NCBI RefSeq assembly: GCF_001428045.1
Contig: NZ_LMSD01000012.1
Coordinates: 820,735 to 884,734, forward strand
DNA from: Paenibacillus sp. Soil750
GTDB taxonomy: Bacteria; Bacillota; Bacilli; Paenibacillales; NBRC-103111
DNA length: 64,000 nucleotides
Direction of reading: 5' to 3'
The notes under the pieces were generated by a model, which was given only the letters and a program-made list of their open reading frames with translations, was not told the DNA's origin and searched no databases. A program made the position numbers and the translations under genes. This document shows, in pieces, positions 35,328 through 45,442 of the stretch; the stretch's first letter is position 1, and every line of letters starts with the position of its first letter.

Positions 35328-35407
35328 AGATGTCAGCCTCCTCTCTTACCTTGTAATCATTATAAAGGATAAATCGGTTTCAGGGAAGTCATTCTCATGA
35401 TGTAAAA

Positions 35408-35977
35408 TCAGTCAAAAGTGATCTTCCCGTTTGCAAGTGAAGCAATTCGAGCAAGTGACTCTACGCGAATACCACGTTCACGAATGGATTTACCGCCATT
35501 TTGAAAGGATTTCTCAACAACAATTCCGACTCCTACAAGCTCTGCTTCTGCTTTTTCCACAATGCGAATCAAGCCGCGTGCAGCATCCCCGTTGGCGATA
35601 AAGTCATCAATCAACAGGATACGCTCCCCTTTTCCCAGCAAATGCGAGGACACCATAATATCAGTAACAATTCCTTTGGTAAAAGAAGGAACACGTTCAC
35701 TATACGTATCTTGATCCATCGTCAACGTCTTCTTGCGGCGAGCAAATACCATTGGAACGCCAAGTTGCAAAGCCGTCGTATACGCAATAGGAATGCCGGA
35801 AGATTCTACAGTCAACACTTTGTCTGGCTTTGTTTCTCTAAACAATCTTGCAAATTCTTTCCCCATCTCCATGATGAGAACAGGATCTACCTGGTGATTC
35901 AGGATAGCATCAAGCTTAAGTACTTGATCAGAAGCAACGACGCCGACCTCTAAGATCCGCTGTTTTAATAACTCCAT
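35408..35977 (-). CDS. xpt: xanthine phosphoribosyltransferase
   Basis: 189 residues, the usual length. PRT-fold motifs: KVLTVESSGIPIAYTTALQLGVPMVFARR, the PRPP loop ILLIDDFIANGDAARGL, and GVGIVVEKSFQNGG. It converts xanthine and PRPP into XMP in purine salvage. The typical purine riboswitch of Bacillus xpt operons was looked for upstream and not found. Confidence 0.93.
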   Translation of the reverse strand: MELLKQRILEVGVVASDQVLKLDAILNHQVDPVLIMEMGKEFARLFRETKPDKVLTVESSGIPIAYTTALQLGVPMVFARRKKTLTMDQDTYSERVPSFTKGIVTDIMVSSHLLGKGERILLIDDFIANGDAARGLIRIVEKAEAELVGVGIVVEKSFQNGGKSIRERGIRVESLARIASLANGKITFD

Positions 35978-36242
35978 GAAATCGGCCCCCTATAGCTTTC
36001 TATTATGAGTAAGTTACCATATTGCTCCCGCCTCTTTCAAGTCCATTTAGAAAATAACAAAAAACACTGAAACTTTTTGGTCTTCTATAGTGTCTATATA
36101 TATATAAGGATTTCATTCAATTGGAATTCGTTCTAGAATTGCTCACATTTGGGCACGAAGATGCATTGAAAACCTTCGATAAAACAGTATCATTAATCTT
36201 ACTACTATTTTCACAACAACTACTCTTCGGAGGAAAGGATAG

Positions 36243-36959
36243 ATGGCAATGAACAACCTAATTAAACCCATTCTTATAGGCTGTATGCCTGTTGCAATTG
36301 CATCATTCTTGGTGACTGGATGCCAAGAATCATCTGCTCCTGCTCCAAAGGCTACCATAGACGTAACTTCAACATATGTACCTTCACAGGTTAACCAGGA
36401 ATCCTTGCCTCCGATTACCGTCGCTACTCCGACAGCTACACCTTCGGTAGACGAAAGCATGAAGCATGAGGCACAAGTAGCTGGTATTACCAAAGTAGAT
36501 CAAGGTGATATACCCGCATCGCAAGTGTACACAAGTCCAAAACCGACCGCTAAACCGAAGGTTAAAGCTGAAGATGCTTACCAGCAAGAAAAGCCGACCT
36601 TGATGGGATTAAAGCTAGGCACCCCAAAAGCTTCAGTCTTGGAGCGATTTGGTAAAGTGAAGAAGCAATTCGTTATGGAAGAAGACAACATTGAAGTTTA
36701 TGATTTCAACGACTTTTCGGTTGGTTTCAATAGCAAAGGAACGCTTGAATTCGTAGATGTGCACTCGATAGATATTGACCCAGGGTTACATGGCTTACGT
36801 TTAGGACAAAGTCAGCAGGATGCAATTGCCATCCTAGGCAAACCTGATTCGAACTCCACCTATGTGCTTTCTTATAAATCGCAAGGCACTTTACTTAAGA
36901 TCGATATCGATCCTCATGACAATACGATCCAATCCATTAAGCTTTTTGCAAATTCGTAG
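36243..36959 (+). CDS. lipoprotein with two SmpA-like repeats
   Basis: 238 residues with lipobox VTGC (Cys near 27), then a Pro/Thr-rich linker. Two related repeats follow: LMGLKLGTPKASVLERFGKVKKQF (about 120-165) and LHGLRLGQSQQDAIAILGKPDS (about 180-205). The pattern 'L(K/R)LG...A...FGKP' resembles small beta-alpha modules of surface lipoproteins in Bacillales. The function is unknown. GGAGG lies nine bases upstream of ATG 36243. Confidence 0.65.
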   Translation: MAMNNLIKPILIGCMPVAIASFLVTGCQESSAPAPKATIDVTSTYVPSQVNQESLPPITVATPTATPSVDESMKHEAQVAGITKVDQGDIPASQVYTSPKPTAKPKVKAEDAYQQEKPTLMGLKLGTPKASVLERFGKVKKQFVMEEDNIEVYDFNDFSVGFNSKGTLEFVDVHSIDIDPGLHGLRLGQSQQDAIAILGKPDSNSTYVLSYKSQGTLLKIDIDPHDNTIQSIKLFANS

Positions 36960-36993
36960 TCACTTACACAAAGTCACTTACACAATCAAACAG

Positions 36994-37038
36994 AAGACCA
37001 TGAATTCAGCCTTATAGGTTGAAATCATGGTCTTTTTT
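36994..37038. terminator. bidirectional terminator
   Basis: AAGACCATGA.TTCAGCC pairs with GGTTGAA.TCATGGTCTT and is followed by seven T. It lies between the convergent lipoprotein and DedA genes. Confidence 0.85.
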
Positions 37039-37660
37039 TCGGCTTTCGCTTCAGTATAACAATATGATGCTTGCGAAAACGAAGATAGATCAATACGCCA
37101 ATAGCAGCTAGTATGACCACAATGAATAACGAAATACCCATATAGGTATGAAACAAATGTAAAAAACTTTCAAAATTATTGCCGATAAATCGGCCCAGCG
37201 TCACAAAGGTTGTACACCAGAGCAGCGCCCCAGTTCCCGCATACAAAATATACTTATAAAACTTCACGCCGCTTACACCAGACAAATAACAAGTGAAATG
37301 ACGTACGCCAGGTACGAAATAACCAAAGAAAACCGTCCACAGACCGTATTTCTTAAACCAGCCTTCTGCTCTCTCGATTCGGCTCGGTGTCAGCTTTACC
37401 CATTTGCCATACCGATTGAGAAACGGTTTACCTACACGATGACCAATGAAATAACTAACCGTCATGCCTGTCATTGTCCCTGCATAAATAACGGCAAGTG
37501 TGGGACCGAAGTCAAAAGGACCTCCCAAAGCGGTCAAAGAACCGATAAAGACCATCAAGGTCTCATCAGGAATTGGCACGCCAAGCATCCCAGCGGACAA
37601 CAAGAGATATAAGGCAACATAGCCATATTGGCTAATAAAATCAAACAGGAATTCCTTCAC
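37025..37660 (-). CDS. DedA family membrane protein
   Basis: 211 residues with five or six hydrophobic segments and the family motif VPIPDETLMVFIGSLTALGG, then GYFVPGVRHFTCYLSGVSGV (paired Arg and Gly-Val motif). DedA/PetA-type proteins flip lipid carriers such as undecaprenyl phosphate; the exact substrate here is not known. Start at 37660. Confidence 0.9.
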   Translation of the reverse strand: MKEFLFDFISQYGYVALYLLLSAGMLGVPIPDETLMVFIGSLTALGGPFDFGPTLAVIYAGTMTGMTVSYFIGHRVGKPFLNRYGKWVKLTPSRIERAEGWFKKYGLWTVFFGYFVPGVRHFTCYLSGVSGVKFYKYILYAGTGALLWCTTFVTLGRFIGNNFESFLHLFHTYMGISLFIVVILAAIGVLIYLRFRKHHIVILKRKPKKRP

Positions 37661-37804
37661 AACCTACACTCTCCTGAGTTTAACTTCAACTGCCTCTTAG
37701 CTGCACAATGGGACTTAAACAAATCTCGTCCTAAGTTACAGTCATGCAAGCTTACGTACAAACATACCTTGTACTATATCAAACGAAAGAAAGCGAGGCA
37801 ATAT

Positions 37805-38845
37805 ATGCGAAATCACGCACAGATTGTCCGTGTCGCCTTCACCTACATCGGAACCGTTGTTGGGGCTGGGTTTGCTTCCGGGCAAGAAATTCTTCAATTT
37901 TTCACTCGCTATGGTTCGCTCGCTACTTTTACGATCGCTTTATCAACCGTATTATTCATATGGATTGGCATACAACTTATGCTTATGGCACATGACTTGA
38001 AAGCAGAATCCTATGAGGATTTGAATAAAGTTCTTTTTGGAGAAAAAATCGGAAAATGGATTAGTTTATTTATGATGGTTGTTCTTTTTGGCATTACAAC
38101 TGTTATGTTAGCAGGAGCAGGCACGGTTTTTGAAGAGCAGCTCCACCTCTCCTACACTACGGGGCTTCTAATCACACTCGTACTTTCTTATGTCATTCTA
38201 ACGCGTGGGATCAAAGCCATCATGACCGTAAACTCAATTGTTGTCCCCATTATGCTGCTCTTCAGTTTCATCATTGTCGTGTACACCTGGCATTCACCTA
38301 CGTCTGGCAACTGGCTGCGTATCTCAAGCGAAGATTCTCTTGTTCGCGTTTGGTTTGCACCATTTCTTTACACTGCCTTTAATTTGGCCATGGCACAAGC
38401 TGTACTCGTTCCAATGGGAGGCGCGATTCGCGATCGCTCTGTGCTCTATTGGGGTGGCTTGCTTGGAGGTGCAGGCATTGGGTTACTTCTACTAGCAGCA
38501 CATTATGCACTTTCCGCACAAATGCCGGGCATCGCACAATTTGAAATCCCAATGGGAAATATTATGACCAAACTAGGCTATTTCCCGCAAGTCGCCTATT
38601 TACTCGTTATTTATGGCGAAATTTTCACGACCTTTATTGGGGATGCCTATGGCTTATCCATGCAGCTCCAGCAACGAATCAAAATACCTCCCAAATTGTT
38701 GCTCATCGTCATTTTACTTCTCAGCTATGCCATCAGCCACATTGGTTTTAAAACGCTGTTAACCGCTTTATACCCGCTATTTGGCGTCGTGAGTGTCGTT
38801 TGGCTCGTCTTGATGATCTGGCGTAATCGCCGAAGTACGCTGTAG
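37805..38845 (+). CDS. YkvI-like membrane protein (amino acid permease-related)
   Basis: 346 residues from ATG 37805 (GAGG six bases upstream; a longer open frame upstream lacks support). About ten hydrophobic segments. FTYIGTVVGAGFASGQEILQFF is the signature of the YkvI family, related to spore germination-type and APC transporters. The transported compound is unknown. Its 3' end overlaps the next gene on the opposite strand by about 70 bases. Confidence 0.8.
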   Translation: MRNHAQIVRVAFTYIGTVVGAGFASGQEILQFFTRYGSLATFTIALSTVLFIWIGIQLMLMAHDLKAESYEDLNKVLFGEKIGKWISLFMMVVLFGITTVMLAGAGTVFEEQLHLSYTTGLLITLVLSYVILTRGIKAIMTVNSIVVPIMLLFSFIIVVYTWHSPTSGNWLRISSEDSLVRVWFAPFLYTAFNLAMAQAVLVPMGGAIRDRSVLYWGGLLGGAGIGLLLLAAHYALSAQMPGIAQFEIPMGNIMTKLGYFPQVAYLLVIYGEIFTTFIGDAYGLSMQLQQRIKIPPKLLLIVILLLSYAISHIGFKTLLTALYPLFGVVSVVWLVLMIWRNRRSTL

Positions 38846-39214
38846 GGCATTCCCAGACGGGAAGCTGAGTACGATAATCAACCGTATGAACAATAGCAGC
38901 ATTCCCATCGCAGAAAAGATAATACCTGTAAGCAAATAAGCCCAATGGAAATTCACGATTTCCGTATGATCTCGCCCAACAGCCACTAGCATGGCGATCA
39001 TAAGTAGAAGTCCTATACAAAATAAACCAACGACAGAGTAATCCATGATCGTCCACCTGGAGAAATAGGTAACCGCAATCTGGGCTTGGCCGACAGCTCT
39101 TGGCGAGGCAGCTTGCTGCCTCCATAGCTGATGCACCGTCCAAGCAGTAAAGATGCCGGCACCTGTCACAAACAGACCAACCACAGCACCTAGAATAGCT
39201 AAAAATAAATTCAT
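38777..39214 (-). CDS. small membrane protein
   Basis: 145 residues with three hydrophobic segments (LAILGAVVGLFVTGAGIFTAW, SVVGLFCIGLLLMIAMLVAVG, AYLLTGIIFSAMGMLLLFIRLIIVL). AGGAGG is eight bases upstream of ATG 39214; a competing ATG five bases upstream is in another frame. No family recognised. Its end overlaps the convergent YkvI-like gene. Confidence 0.6.
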   Translation of the reverse strand: MNLFLAILGAVVGLFVTGAGIFTAWTVHQLWRQQAASPRAVGQAQIAVTYFSRWTIMDYSVVGLFCIGLLLMIAMLVAVGRDHTEIVNFHWAYLLTGIIFSAMGMLLLFIRLIIVLSFPSGNALQRTSAITPDHQDEPNDTHDAK

Positions 39215-39244
39215 TCATGTGCCCTCCTTTCATCTGACCTTGAG

Positions 39245-39541
39245 CTAGTGTTGACGCAAGCCGTAGATGAGCAATAACGTGCAGCCGAAGCTAATAACTG
39301 GGAGCGCATAAAGCAACGGAAGGATCATCATATGAGGAAGCTTCATCGCAGGAAACCACAGCACCTGCAGACTTTTCCTCTCCATCTCCCCGTCCTCTTG
39401 GTTGCTCTTATGAGCTCGTAGTGCGTCTGTCGCTCCCTCATTCCACTGAATCTTGCCTTTTTTCCAACCGACTTGATAGGAAATTTCTCGGTGATCCTTC
39501 CTCTTATCGTTTCCTTCCACGTTCGATGCCTCCCATCCCAT
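39245..39541 (-). CDS. possible single-pass membrane protein
   Basis: 98 residues. The N-terminal part is polar and charged; the C-terminus has one membrane segment (MMILPLLYALPVISFGCTLLLIYGL). No ribosome binding site is evident before the ATG and the true start may be further in. It lies between the yhaN homologue and the small membrane protein gene, on the same strand. Confidence 0.4.
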   Translation of the reverse strand: MGWEASNVEGNDKRKDHREISYQVGWKKGKIQWNEGATDALRAHKSNQEDGEMERKSLQVLWFPAMKLPHMMILPLLYALPVISFGCTLLLIYGLRQH

Positions 39542-39584
39542 GTTTCTATAAGAGCGTGTTCAAAAAGTCCATTTCGGACAACCA

Positions 39585-42500
39585 CTATAATTGAATATAC
39601 AGGTGATCAGGAATTACATGTGCTGCCGCATCGCGCACATGCCCATGACAGGTAAATAGCAGAACCTGATGACGCTTACTCAAATCCGCGAGTACACGCA
39701 AACAACTTTCCATCCGTTCCTCATCGAAATTCACGAGAATATCGTCCAAAACCAACGGTAAAATGGCTTTGCCGCCATACTCTTCTACAAGCGCAAAACG
39801 CATGGATAAATACAATTGCTCAGCTGTCCCGCGACTAAGTTGATTCGTGTCCACTTGTTGTCCATTTGCTCTTACTGCTAGTAATCTTTGCTCTCCAAAT
39901 GGTGCCTTAACAGCTTCGAATGCTCCGTTCGTCATCATTGCGAAATACGCAGAAGCCCGCAACAGTACGCCTGGTTGACGATCCTTTTCGTACATATCAC
40001 GCGCCTTTTTCAATAAAAGCGCAGCAAATGAAGCTACCGCATATTGATTTACTTGCTGAGATAACGTCGTTCGAATCCCTTCCGCCTGCAGTCGCAGATT
40101 CGCCGCTTCAGCCCCCTGCTCCAGCTTCTCAATCTGCCCCGACATCTTGCCAATGACTTCTCTGTGCTCATTCGTTTGCTTGATAGTCTCCGACAGCTTC
40201 TGTTGCAGCGAAGCAGCTAGAAGAGCCAGATCTTCTTCTCCCTGTGATTCCATCAACTCTATAAAGCTCGCCATTAATGAACGGCTTAATAACGATTCCA
40301 AGGAGGCTTCAAGTACGCTGCTTTCATCTTCAAGCTTCTTGCGTTCCAGCTGTTCCCGTTCCAAAATTCGCAGGTGCTCACCGTCTTGCGCTGATGCATC
40401 CTGTAAGAGTTGATGAAGACGCGCCTGTATCCGATCCATGTGTTGCTGAACCAGCAGAAGCATTTGTTCCGTCTCAGCGATCAACTGTTCTGTTTGTCTG
40501 CGTTCCGCGATATGAACGTGCTGCCGCTGCTCATCTTCTTTCCACCGCTTCAATGCAAACAAATAATCTTGATTGGACGGAGGCAATTCAAGCAGTTTTC
40601 GAACCGTTTCTTCAAAGGTATGAACATTTTCCTTTAACATGTCTAACTTGAAAGTCATTTTGTGAAGTTGACGCAGCCCATCTTGAGCTAACTCGATGAC
40701 CTGAATCGTTTCTAGCAAGGCATCTGTTGATAGATGTGAGCCTACCCCTAGACTGTGCAACCATTCCTCCCATGCCTTGTGTATCTGAAGAGTGTCTTTT
40801 TTGACTTCGTTTGCGTAGCGGACACGCTGCTCAACTTGCTGCTGAAGCAGCTGCAAATGTTCTCGTGCATCCCTTAATTTCTCGAGCTTACGAAGCTGCT
40901 CACTATGTAGATGCTTACCCTGATCTACCTCACGGAACCAAGCATCCAGATGTGGCTGAAGATCTTGAATTGACACACTCGCATTTCGATAGGATCCATG
41001 TTTAGTAAATTCTGTAGCCGCAGCCGCTTCTTGAAGATTAGATTGTTGATAGTGGACTTGCTCAAAATGGCGCAGCTGCTCCTGAATGCGGCGTTCCAGC
41101 TGCCCCAGTTCCTGCTCCAAGCGATGATCTTGGACAATGGTTGAGGACATGGCACGAGCTGCTCTGCTCCCTTCCACTTGACGACTCATAAGCCAAATAT
41201 AGCAAGTCACTCCAGCGAAAATAAGGAAAACACATGCAGCTGCGAGCCAGTTCCCCTGCCATCCGATAAGTAACGGAGTGACAAGTGCTAGAAAGCCTGC
41301 TGCGATCATCATCCGTTGACGAAATACACGCGTTGCCTCTCTGCCGGCTTTCGTTGCATCTTCGAGACTTTGCAGGTGGAGATTTTGCTCTGCTTGGCGT
41401 TCTTGCAAATGTGTAAATTGACTTGATACTAGCTGCCAACGCCCATAATCCGAAGCCAATTTCTGTAATAAAATATATGGATCAGCGTCCATCGACTCCG
41501 TGTTTGCTTGTAAACCTTTGCATGCCGTTTCAAGATGACCGACCTGCTCTTGTCCACGATTTACTTGCGTATGTAAACTGTCCAATTCTGCTCCAATGCG
41601 CAGTTCAAGTTCGGAGCGATTGCTGAATTGCTCTTTATATGTACGCACTTGTTCACGAAGTGAAATCGTCACAGCGAATGAAGTGACATCGGTTTCATCC
41701 CATTGCACATCCAAATTGGCTAGCAGTCTATCCACTTGAGTACGTTGATGTGCAACCTCAACCTGGAGCTGCTCAATCTGTCGCTTATTCTCCTCATAGC
41801 TAGCCGTTTGCTCTAGCAAGTGGTTCAGCTCGATTTGATGCGCGAGTACTTTCGGCTCCAGCAGGAGCGCAGCCAGCTCTCCGCTCAAGCTCTGCACACG
41901 CAGCTGCAACTTGTCGCGATCCGCTTGGAGGCGCTCCTGCTCGGCCTCGAGCGTCTCCAGCCTTGCGGTGGCTTGCTCTGGGAAGCCCGGCCGCGCTGGC
42001 AGGCCCTCCAGCTCGCGGCCGATCTGCCGCAAGCGGAGCCAGCCGCTGCGCGCCTTGCCGGCCAGGCCGAGCTTGTGCAGCTCCGCGCGCAGCGCCTCCT
42101 GCTGCCCCTCCAGGGCAGCAGCGCGCGCCTCCGCGGCGCGGCGCTCTTCTTGCAGCCGATCGTAGTCGGCTGCGCCATCCCGGCTGCGGCGCAGCGACTG
42201 CTCCAGACCCTCGAGCTCCTTCAGGAGACGGTTCATCTCCTGATTGCGTCCGCGGGGTCTGTACAGGCCGTCGGCCTGCGCCGTCAGCTTGCGCTCGGCC
42301 TCCATGATGGCCGAGCCACTTACACCAAGCCCAGCGCTATACAGATAGCCGCTGAGCTCGTCCGTCTGTAGGGAGCGAAGCTCCTGCAGCTCGGTTAAAC
42401 CAAAAGCGAACAAGCTGCGATAGAGATCGGCCGAGAGGCCGCCCAGCAGCGTGTTCAGCAGCTCTTCCCCGCCGGTGGTGCCATCGGCGAGCGTAACCTT

Positions 42501-42806
42501 AACGAGCCCCGCAGAGGCTCGTTTGCCGCCTGTGGCGGGCGCGTCGTAGCGCTCGACGCGGATGTGCTGACCCTGCTCATCAAGCAGGGTTAGCGCGCCC
42601 CCGTGGGCGCCGCCGCCTAGCGGCTCGTAACGCTCCGACCGATTCGTTCGCGTCGGAAAGCCGAACAGCACCGCACGGACGAAGCCCATGAGCGTGCTCT
42701 TGCCCGCTTCGTTGGCGCCATAGAAAACAGCCAAATTACTATCCGTATGCAGCTGACGATCACGCAAGCTGCCAAATCCATCGACTTGGATGGCGATAAT
42801 TCTCAT
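39585..42806 (-). CDS. yhaN: YhaN-like SMC/SbcC-type ATPase
   Basis: About 1073 residues from ATG 42806 (GGAGG upstream), which overlaps the stop of the previous gene. N-terminal Walker A (FYGANEAGKST), very long coiled coils, a central pair of hydrophobic segments (MMIAAGFLALVTPLLIGW, AAACVFLIFAGVTCYIWLM) and a C-terminal ABC part (SRGTAEQLYLSMR, LPLVLDDILVNFDEERM). With the upstream phosphoesterase it forms the YhaO-YhaN pair, related to SbcCD/Rad50-Mre11, which processes DNA ends. A stretch at about 41850-42650 is conspicuously GC-rich. Confidence 0.88.
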   Translation of the reverse strand: MRIIAIQVDGFGSLRDRQLHTDSNLAVFYGANEAGKSTLMGFVRAVLFGFPTRTNRSERYEPLGGGAHGGALTLLDEQGQHIRVERYDAPATGGKRASAGLVKVTLADGTTGGEELLNTLLGGLSADLYRSLFAFGLTELQELRSLQTDELSGYLYSAGLGVSGSAIMEAERKLTAQADGLYRPRGRNQEMNRLLKELEGLEQSLRRSRDGAADYDRLQEERRAAEARAAALEGQQEALRAELHKLGLAGKARSGWLRLRQIGRELEGLPARPGFPEQATARLETLEAEQERLQADRDKLQLRVQSLSGELAALLLEPKVLAHQIELNHLLEQTASYEENKRQIEQLQVEVAHQRTQVDRLLANLDVQWDETDVTSFAVTISLREQVRTYKEQFSNRSELELRIGAELDSLHTQVNRGQEQVGHLETACKGLQANTESMDADPYILLQKLASDYGRWQLVSSQFTHLQERQAEQNLHLQSLEDATKAGREATRVFRQRMMIAAGFLALVTPLLIGWQGNWLAAACVFLIFAGVTCYIWLMSRQVEGSRAARAMSSTIVQDHRLEQELGQLERRIQEQLRHFEQVHYQQSNLQEAAAATEFTKHGSYRNASVSIQDLQPHLDAWFREVDQGKHLHSEQLRKLEKLRDAREHLQLLQQQVEQRVRYANEVKKDTLQIHKAWEEWLHSLGVGSHLSTDALLETIQVIELAQDGLRQLHKMTFKLDMLKENVHTFEETVRKLLELPPSNQDYLFALKRWKEDEQRQHVHIAERRQTEQLIAETEQMLLLVQQHMDRIQARLHQLLQDASAQDGEHLRILEREQLERKKLEDESSVLEASLESLLSRSLMASFIELMESQGEEDLALLAASLQQKLSETIKQTNEHREVIGKMSGQIEKLEQGAEAANLRLQAEGIRTTLSQQVNQYAVASFAALLLKKARDMYEKDRQPGVLLRASAYFAMMTNGAFEAVKAPFGEQRLLAVRANGQQVDTNQLSRGTAEQLYLSMRFALVEEYGGKAILPLVLDDILVNFDEERMESCLRVLADLSKRHQVLLFTCHGHVRDAAAHVIPDHLYIQL

Positions 42807-44080
42807 CCAGGTCCCCCTCCATCCGTGGTTAGCAGATCTGCGACAAGCACTTCTGCGGAACGCAGCCAATCGCGCAGCTGTTCAGGCGTTGCTGCAGCTG
42901 GATTTCCTGCAGATTGAGGCATCCCCTGCAGCGCTGCAAGAGCTTCATCTGCGAAGCTCTCCAAGGCGGATTCGTCGATTTGCAGCGCCGCCGCATACCT
43001 TAACAGATCGCCTAGGAAGCTTTTCTCTTCCAGAACTACTCCCAGATCAATCTCACTAGCCGTTCGATCTTCGATCGATTCGATCCACACGAAGCTGCTC
43101 CGCTCCACTTCCTCTTCTCTTAACTCATCCATCAATTCTTGTAAGGCACGGCCTTTACGCAGTCGTTCATGGATTTCACTACGGCCTTCCAAAACGATGC
43201 GCACAATCCCATCTCGACCGTTAGCGTCTTGACGAAGCCGATCTAATAAATCGCCCAAGCGATCTTTCAATATTTGCTCCGACGGAATTGAGCTCACCGA
43301 AAGTGTTTCTTGAAACCACCGAACCGTGTCTAACGCGTGAAAAATAAGCTCCGCTCGACCACTCTCATCGATGTTTACGAGATAACAGCCGCGAGGCCCA
43401 GTTTCCCGAATACTTCTGCCTTGAATGTTGCCTGGATACACAATCGCTGGCTGTAGGTTCATAACCTGTCTTGTATGTACATGCCCAAGTGCCCAGTAAT
43501 GCATGCCAGCATTGAGTAAATCCTGCTTGCTGCAAGGAGCATAATTATCATGATGAGGATCTCCATCGACATTCGTATGCAAGAGTCCAATCTGACACAC
43601 TTCTGCTTGTCCTCTTTTAAATTTCAACGCGAGATTCTCTGTTACTGCTGAGCTTCCATAGGAAATCCCATGAATTTCGGCGATTATGCCGCGATCTTTC
43701 TTAGCAACCTGTAAGGTCTCCACATGATCAGACGCAAAAAAATGAACGTCTGCCGGCCAAACTAACTTTGCGGCACGTCCATCCTCGGGGTCATGATTAC
43801 CATGTATGATATAAGCAGGAATGCCTACAATCGCCAAATGTTCCACTGCTTTTTGAAAACGAATTTGTGCCCGCAGTGAACGATCCGATACGTCATAGAC
43901 ATCCCCGCTAATCAGTACAAAATCCACCTTTTCTTGTATCGCAAGCGCCACAAGCTCCTTCAACGCTTCGAACGTCGATTCTCGAACTCGCTCTCGAACC
44001 CGTTCAGGAAGCGCCGACATGCCTTTAAATGGGCTATCTAAGTGCAAATCGGCAGCATGTATAAACCGTAGTCGTTTCAT
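42803..44080 (-). CDS. yhaO: YhaO-like DNA repair exonuclease (metallophosphoesterase)
   Basis: 425 residues. The Mre11/SbcD metal-binding motifs are complete: HAADLHLDSPF (D, H), ISGDVYDVSD (GD), IHGNHDPE (GNHD), LLHTNVDG, LGHVHTR (GHxH). It is the nuclease partner of the YhaN ATPase. The genes overlap by four bases, so they are translationally coupled. The C-terminal 150 residues form the adaptor/capping part. Confidence 0.9.
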   Translation of the reverse strand: MKRLRFIHAADLHLDSPFKGMSALPERVRERVRESTFEALKELVALAIQEKVDFVLISGDVYDVSDRSLRAQIRFQKAVEHLAIVGIPAYIIHGNHDPEDGRAAKLVWPADVHFFASDHVETLQVAKKDRGIIAEIHGISYGSSAVTENLALKFKRGQAEVCQIGLLHTNVDGDPHHDNYAPCSKQDLLNAGMHYWALGHVHTRQVMNLQPAIVYPGNIQGRSIRETGPRGCYLVNIDESGRAELIFHALDTVRWFQETLSVSSIPSEQILKDRLGDLLDRLRQDANGRDGIVRIVLEGRSEIHERLRKGRALQELMDELREEEVERSSFVWIESIEDRTASEIDLGVVLEEKSFLGDLLRYAAALQIDESALESFADEALAALQGMPQSAGNPAAATPEQLRDWLRSAEVLVADLLTTDGGGPG

Positions 44081-44105
44081 GGCTCTAACGCCTTCCTTTA
44101 TAACT

Positions 44106-45269
44106 TTATTCCTGTTGACCTGCTTCTTCTTTACCTGGTTGCTCCGTTACTTGATAGCGTTCATACACACTTTTCAACTGACGAAGCACACGATTCAATG
44201 AGTAGGTTTTTTTCGCCTTTTCCCAAGCAGCTCGTGCTAAATTGTAACGGAAGCTAGGATCAATTACGACTTTCTCCAAAGCCTGGCTCAAGGCCATTGC
44301 ATCCCCGACAGGTACAAGCAATCCATTATGACCATGCTCAATTTGCTCAGCAATCCCGCCAACATTCGTACCGATCAAAGCTAACCAGCACAGCGCTGCT
44401 TCTGCGAATACAGAACCGAAGGCCTCTGCACGAGATGGCAAAACAAACACATCAAAGAATGGCATGAATTCTTCTGGATGAAGCATATACCCATAAAAAA
44501 TCGTATCTTCATAAATATTATGCTCGATAGCTAATTTCTCAAGCTCCTCACGGCTTGGTCCATCACCAATAATATGTAAAACAAAAGGATGTCCGCGTTT
44601 CTTCAGCTCGCCACATGCAATCAGCAATGTATCCAAGCCCTTCGCAGGAACTAAACGACAAACCGTAATAAATTGCGTGACTTGATTTTCATGTGAAATC
44701 GGACGGAATCGCTTCTCATCAAAGCCATTTGGAATGACGCCAATGCGTTCGCTGTCCTGCACATATTCAGCCATGTACTGCTTAAACGAATTTGAAACCG
44801 TGATAATCTGATCCACTTTCGCTTCTAACTCACCGTAGATCTGGGTTAGAAATTGATGCTCCACGCCATTCTCAACAATGCGCCCATTTAAAATAAGCTC
44901 TCGCTCAAAACTGGAGTGAATGGTCAAAATGACAGGTGTATCTGGATAAATTTGTTTCATAACCAGTGCAGCAATCGGATGATGGGCATGTATAATATCA
45001 AATTTCTTAGAAATTCTGAGCTTCGTCCACCATACATAATCTTTATAGGTTTGAATGTATTTATCGATAATTGGGTTTCCGGCATACTTCCGCCAATCAA
45101 AAGTAGTGAATAACACATCCTCGGATCCCTTGCCGCGAATACGCTTAGGAAGCGAGAAAAGCTCCATTTCCCAACCTTTTTTATTAAATCGTTCCAAAAT
45201 ATAGGGAACCATGGATGATACCCCACCCGGTTGTTCCGGGGGGAAAAATAATGCTTGCAATATGTTCAT
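44106..45269 (-). CDS. glycosyltransferase family 4 protein
   Basis: 387 residues, GT-B fold. N-terminal part: FPPEQPGGVSSMVPYIL and FDIIHAHHP. C-terminal donor domain: VCRLVPAKGLDTLL, IIGDGPSREELE, VLPSRAEAFGSVFAEA. The EAFGSVFAEA glutamate block is the EX7E-type nucleotide-sugar site. It transfers a sugar to an unknown acceptor, probably in a cell-surface glycan or glycolipid. Monocistronic, AT the 3' side of yhaO on the same strand. Confidence 0.88.
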   Translation of the reverse strand: MNILQALFFPPEQPGGVSSMVPYILERFNKKGWEMELFSLPKRIRGKGSEDVLFTTFDWRKYAGNPIIDKYIQTYKDYVWWTKLRISKKFDIIHAHHPIAALVMKQIYPDTPVILTIHSSFERELILNGRIVENGVEHQFLTQIYGELEAKVDQIITVSNSFKQYMAEYVQDSERIGVIPNGFDEKRFRPISHENQVTQFITVCRLVPAKGLDTLLIACGELKKRGHPFVLHIIGDGPSREELEKLAIEHNIYEDTIFYGYMLHPEEFMPFFDVFVLPSRAEAFGSVFAEAALCWLALIGTNVGGIAEQIEHGHNGLLVPVGDAMALSQALEKVVIDPSFRYNLARAAWEKAKKTYSLNRVLRQLKSVYERYQVTEQPGKEEAGQQE

Positions 45270-45442
45270 TGCATGAGCCCCTCTCCCAAATCCTTGAGCT
45301 TACCACTTCCTATTGTAACTTGTGTCGGGCGAATAGAAAAGAGAACACAACCTCAACAGCACAAATGTTCTATCCCTGAACCGCTTTTTCCTTTATAATA
45401 GAGTCTACTTCTGTGGAAAAATAGACCAACTTGGAGGAACTC

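Noticed and set aside
35978..36140. Purine riboswitch upstream of xpt
   Set aside because: The conserved core of the purine riboswitch was not found in the xpt leader.
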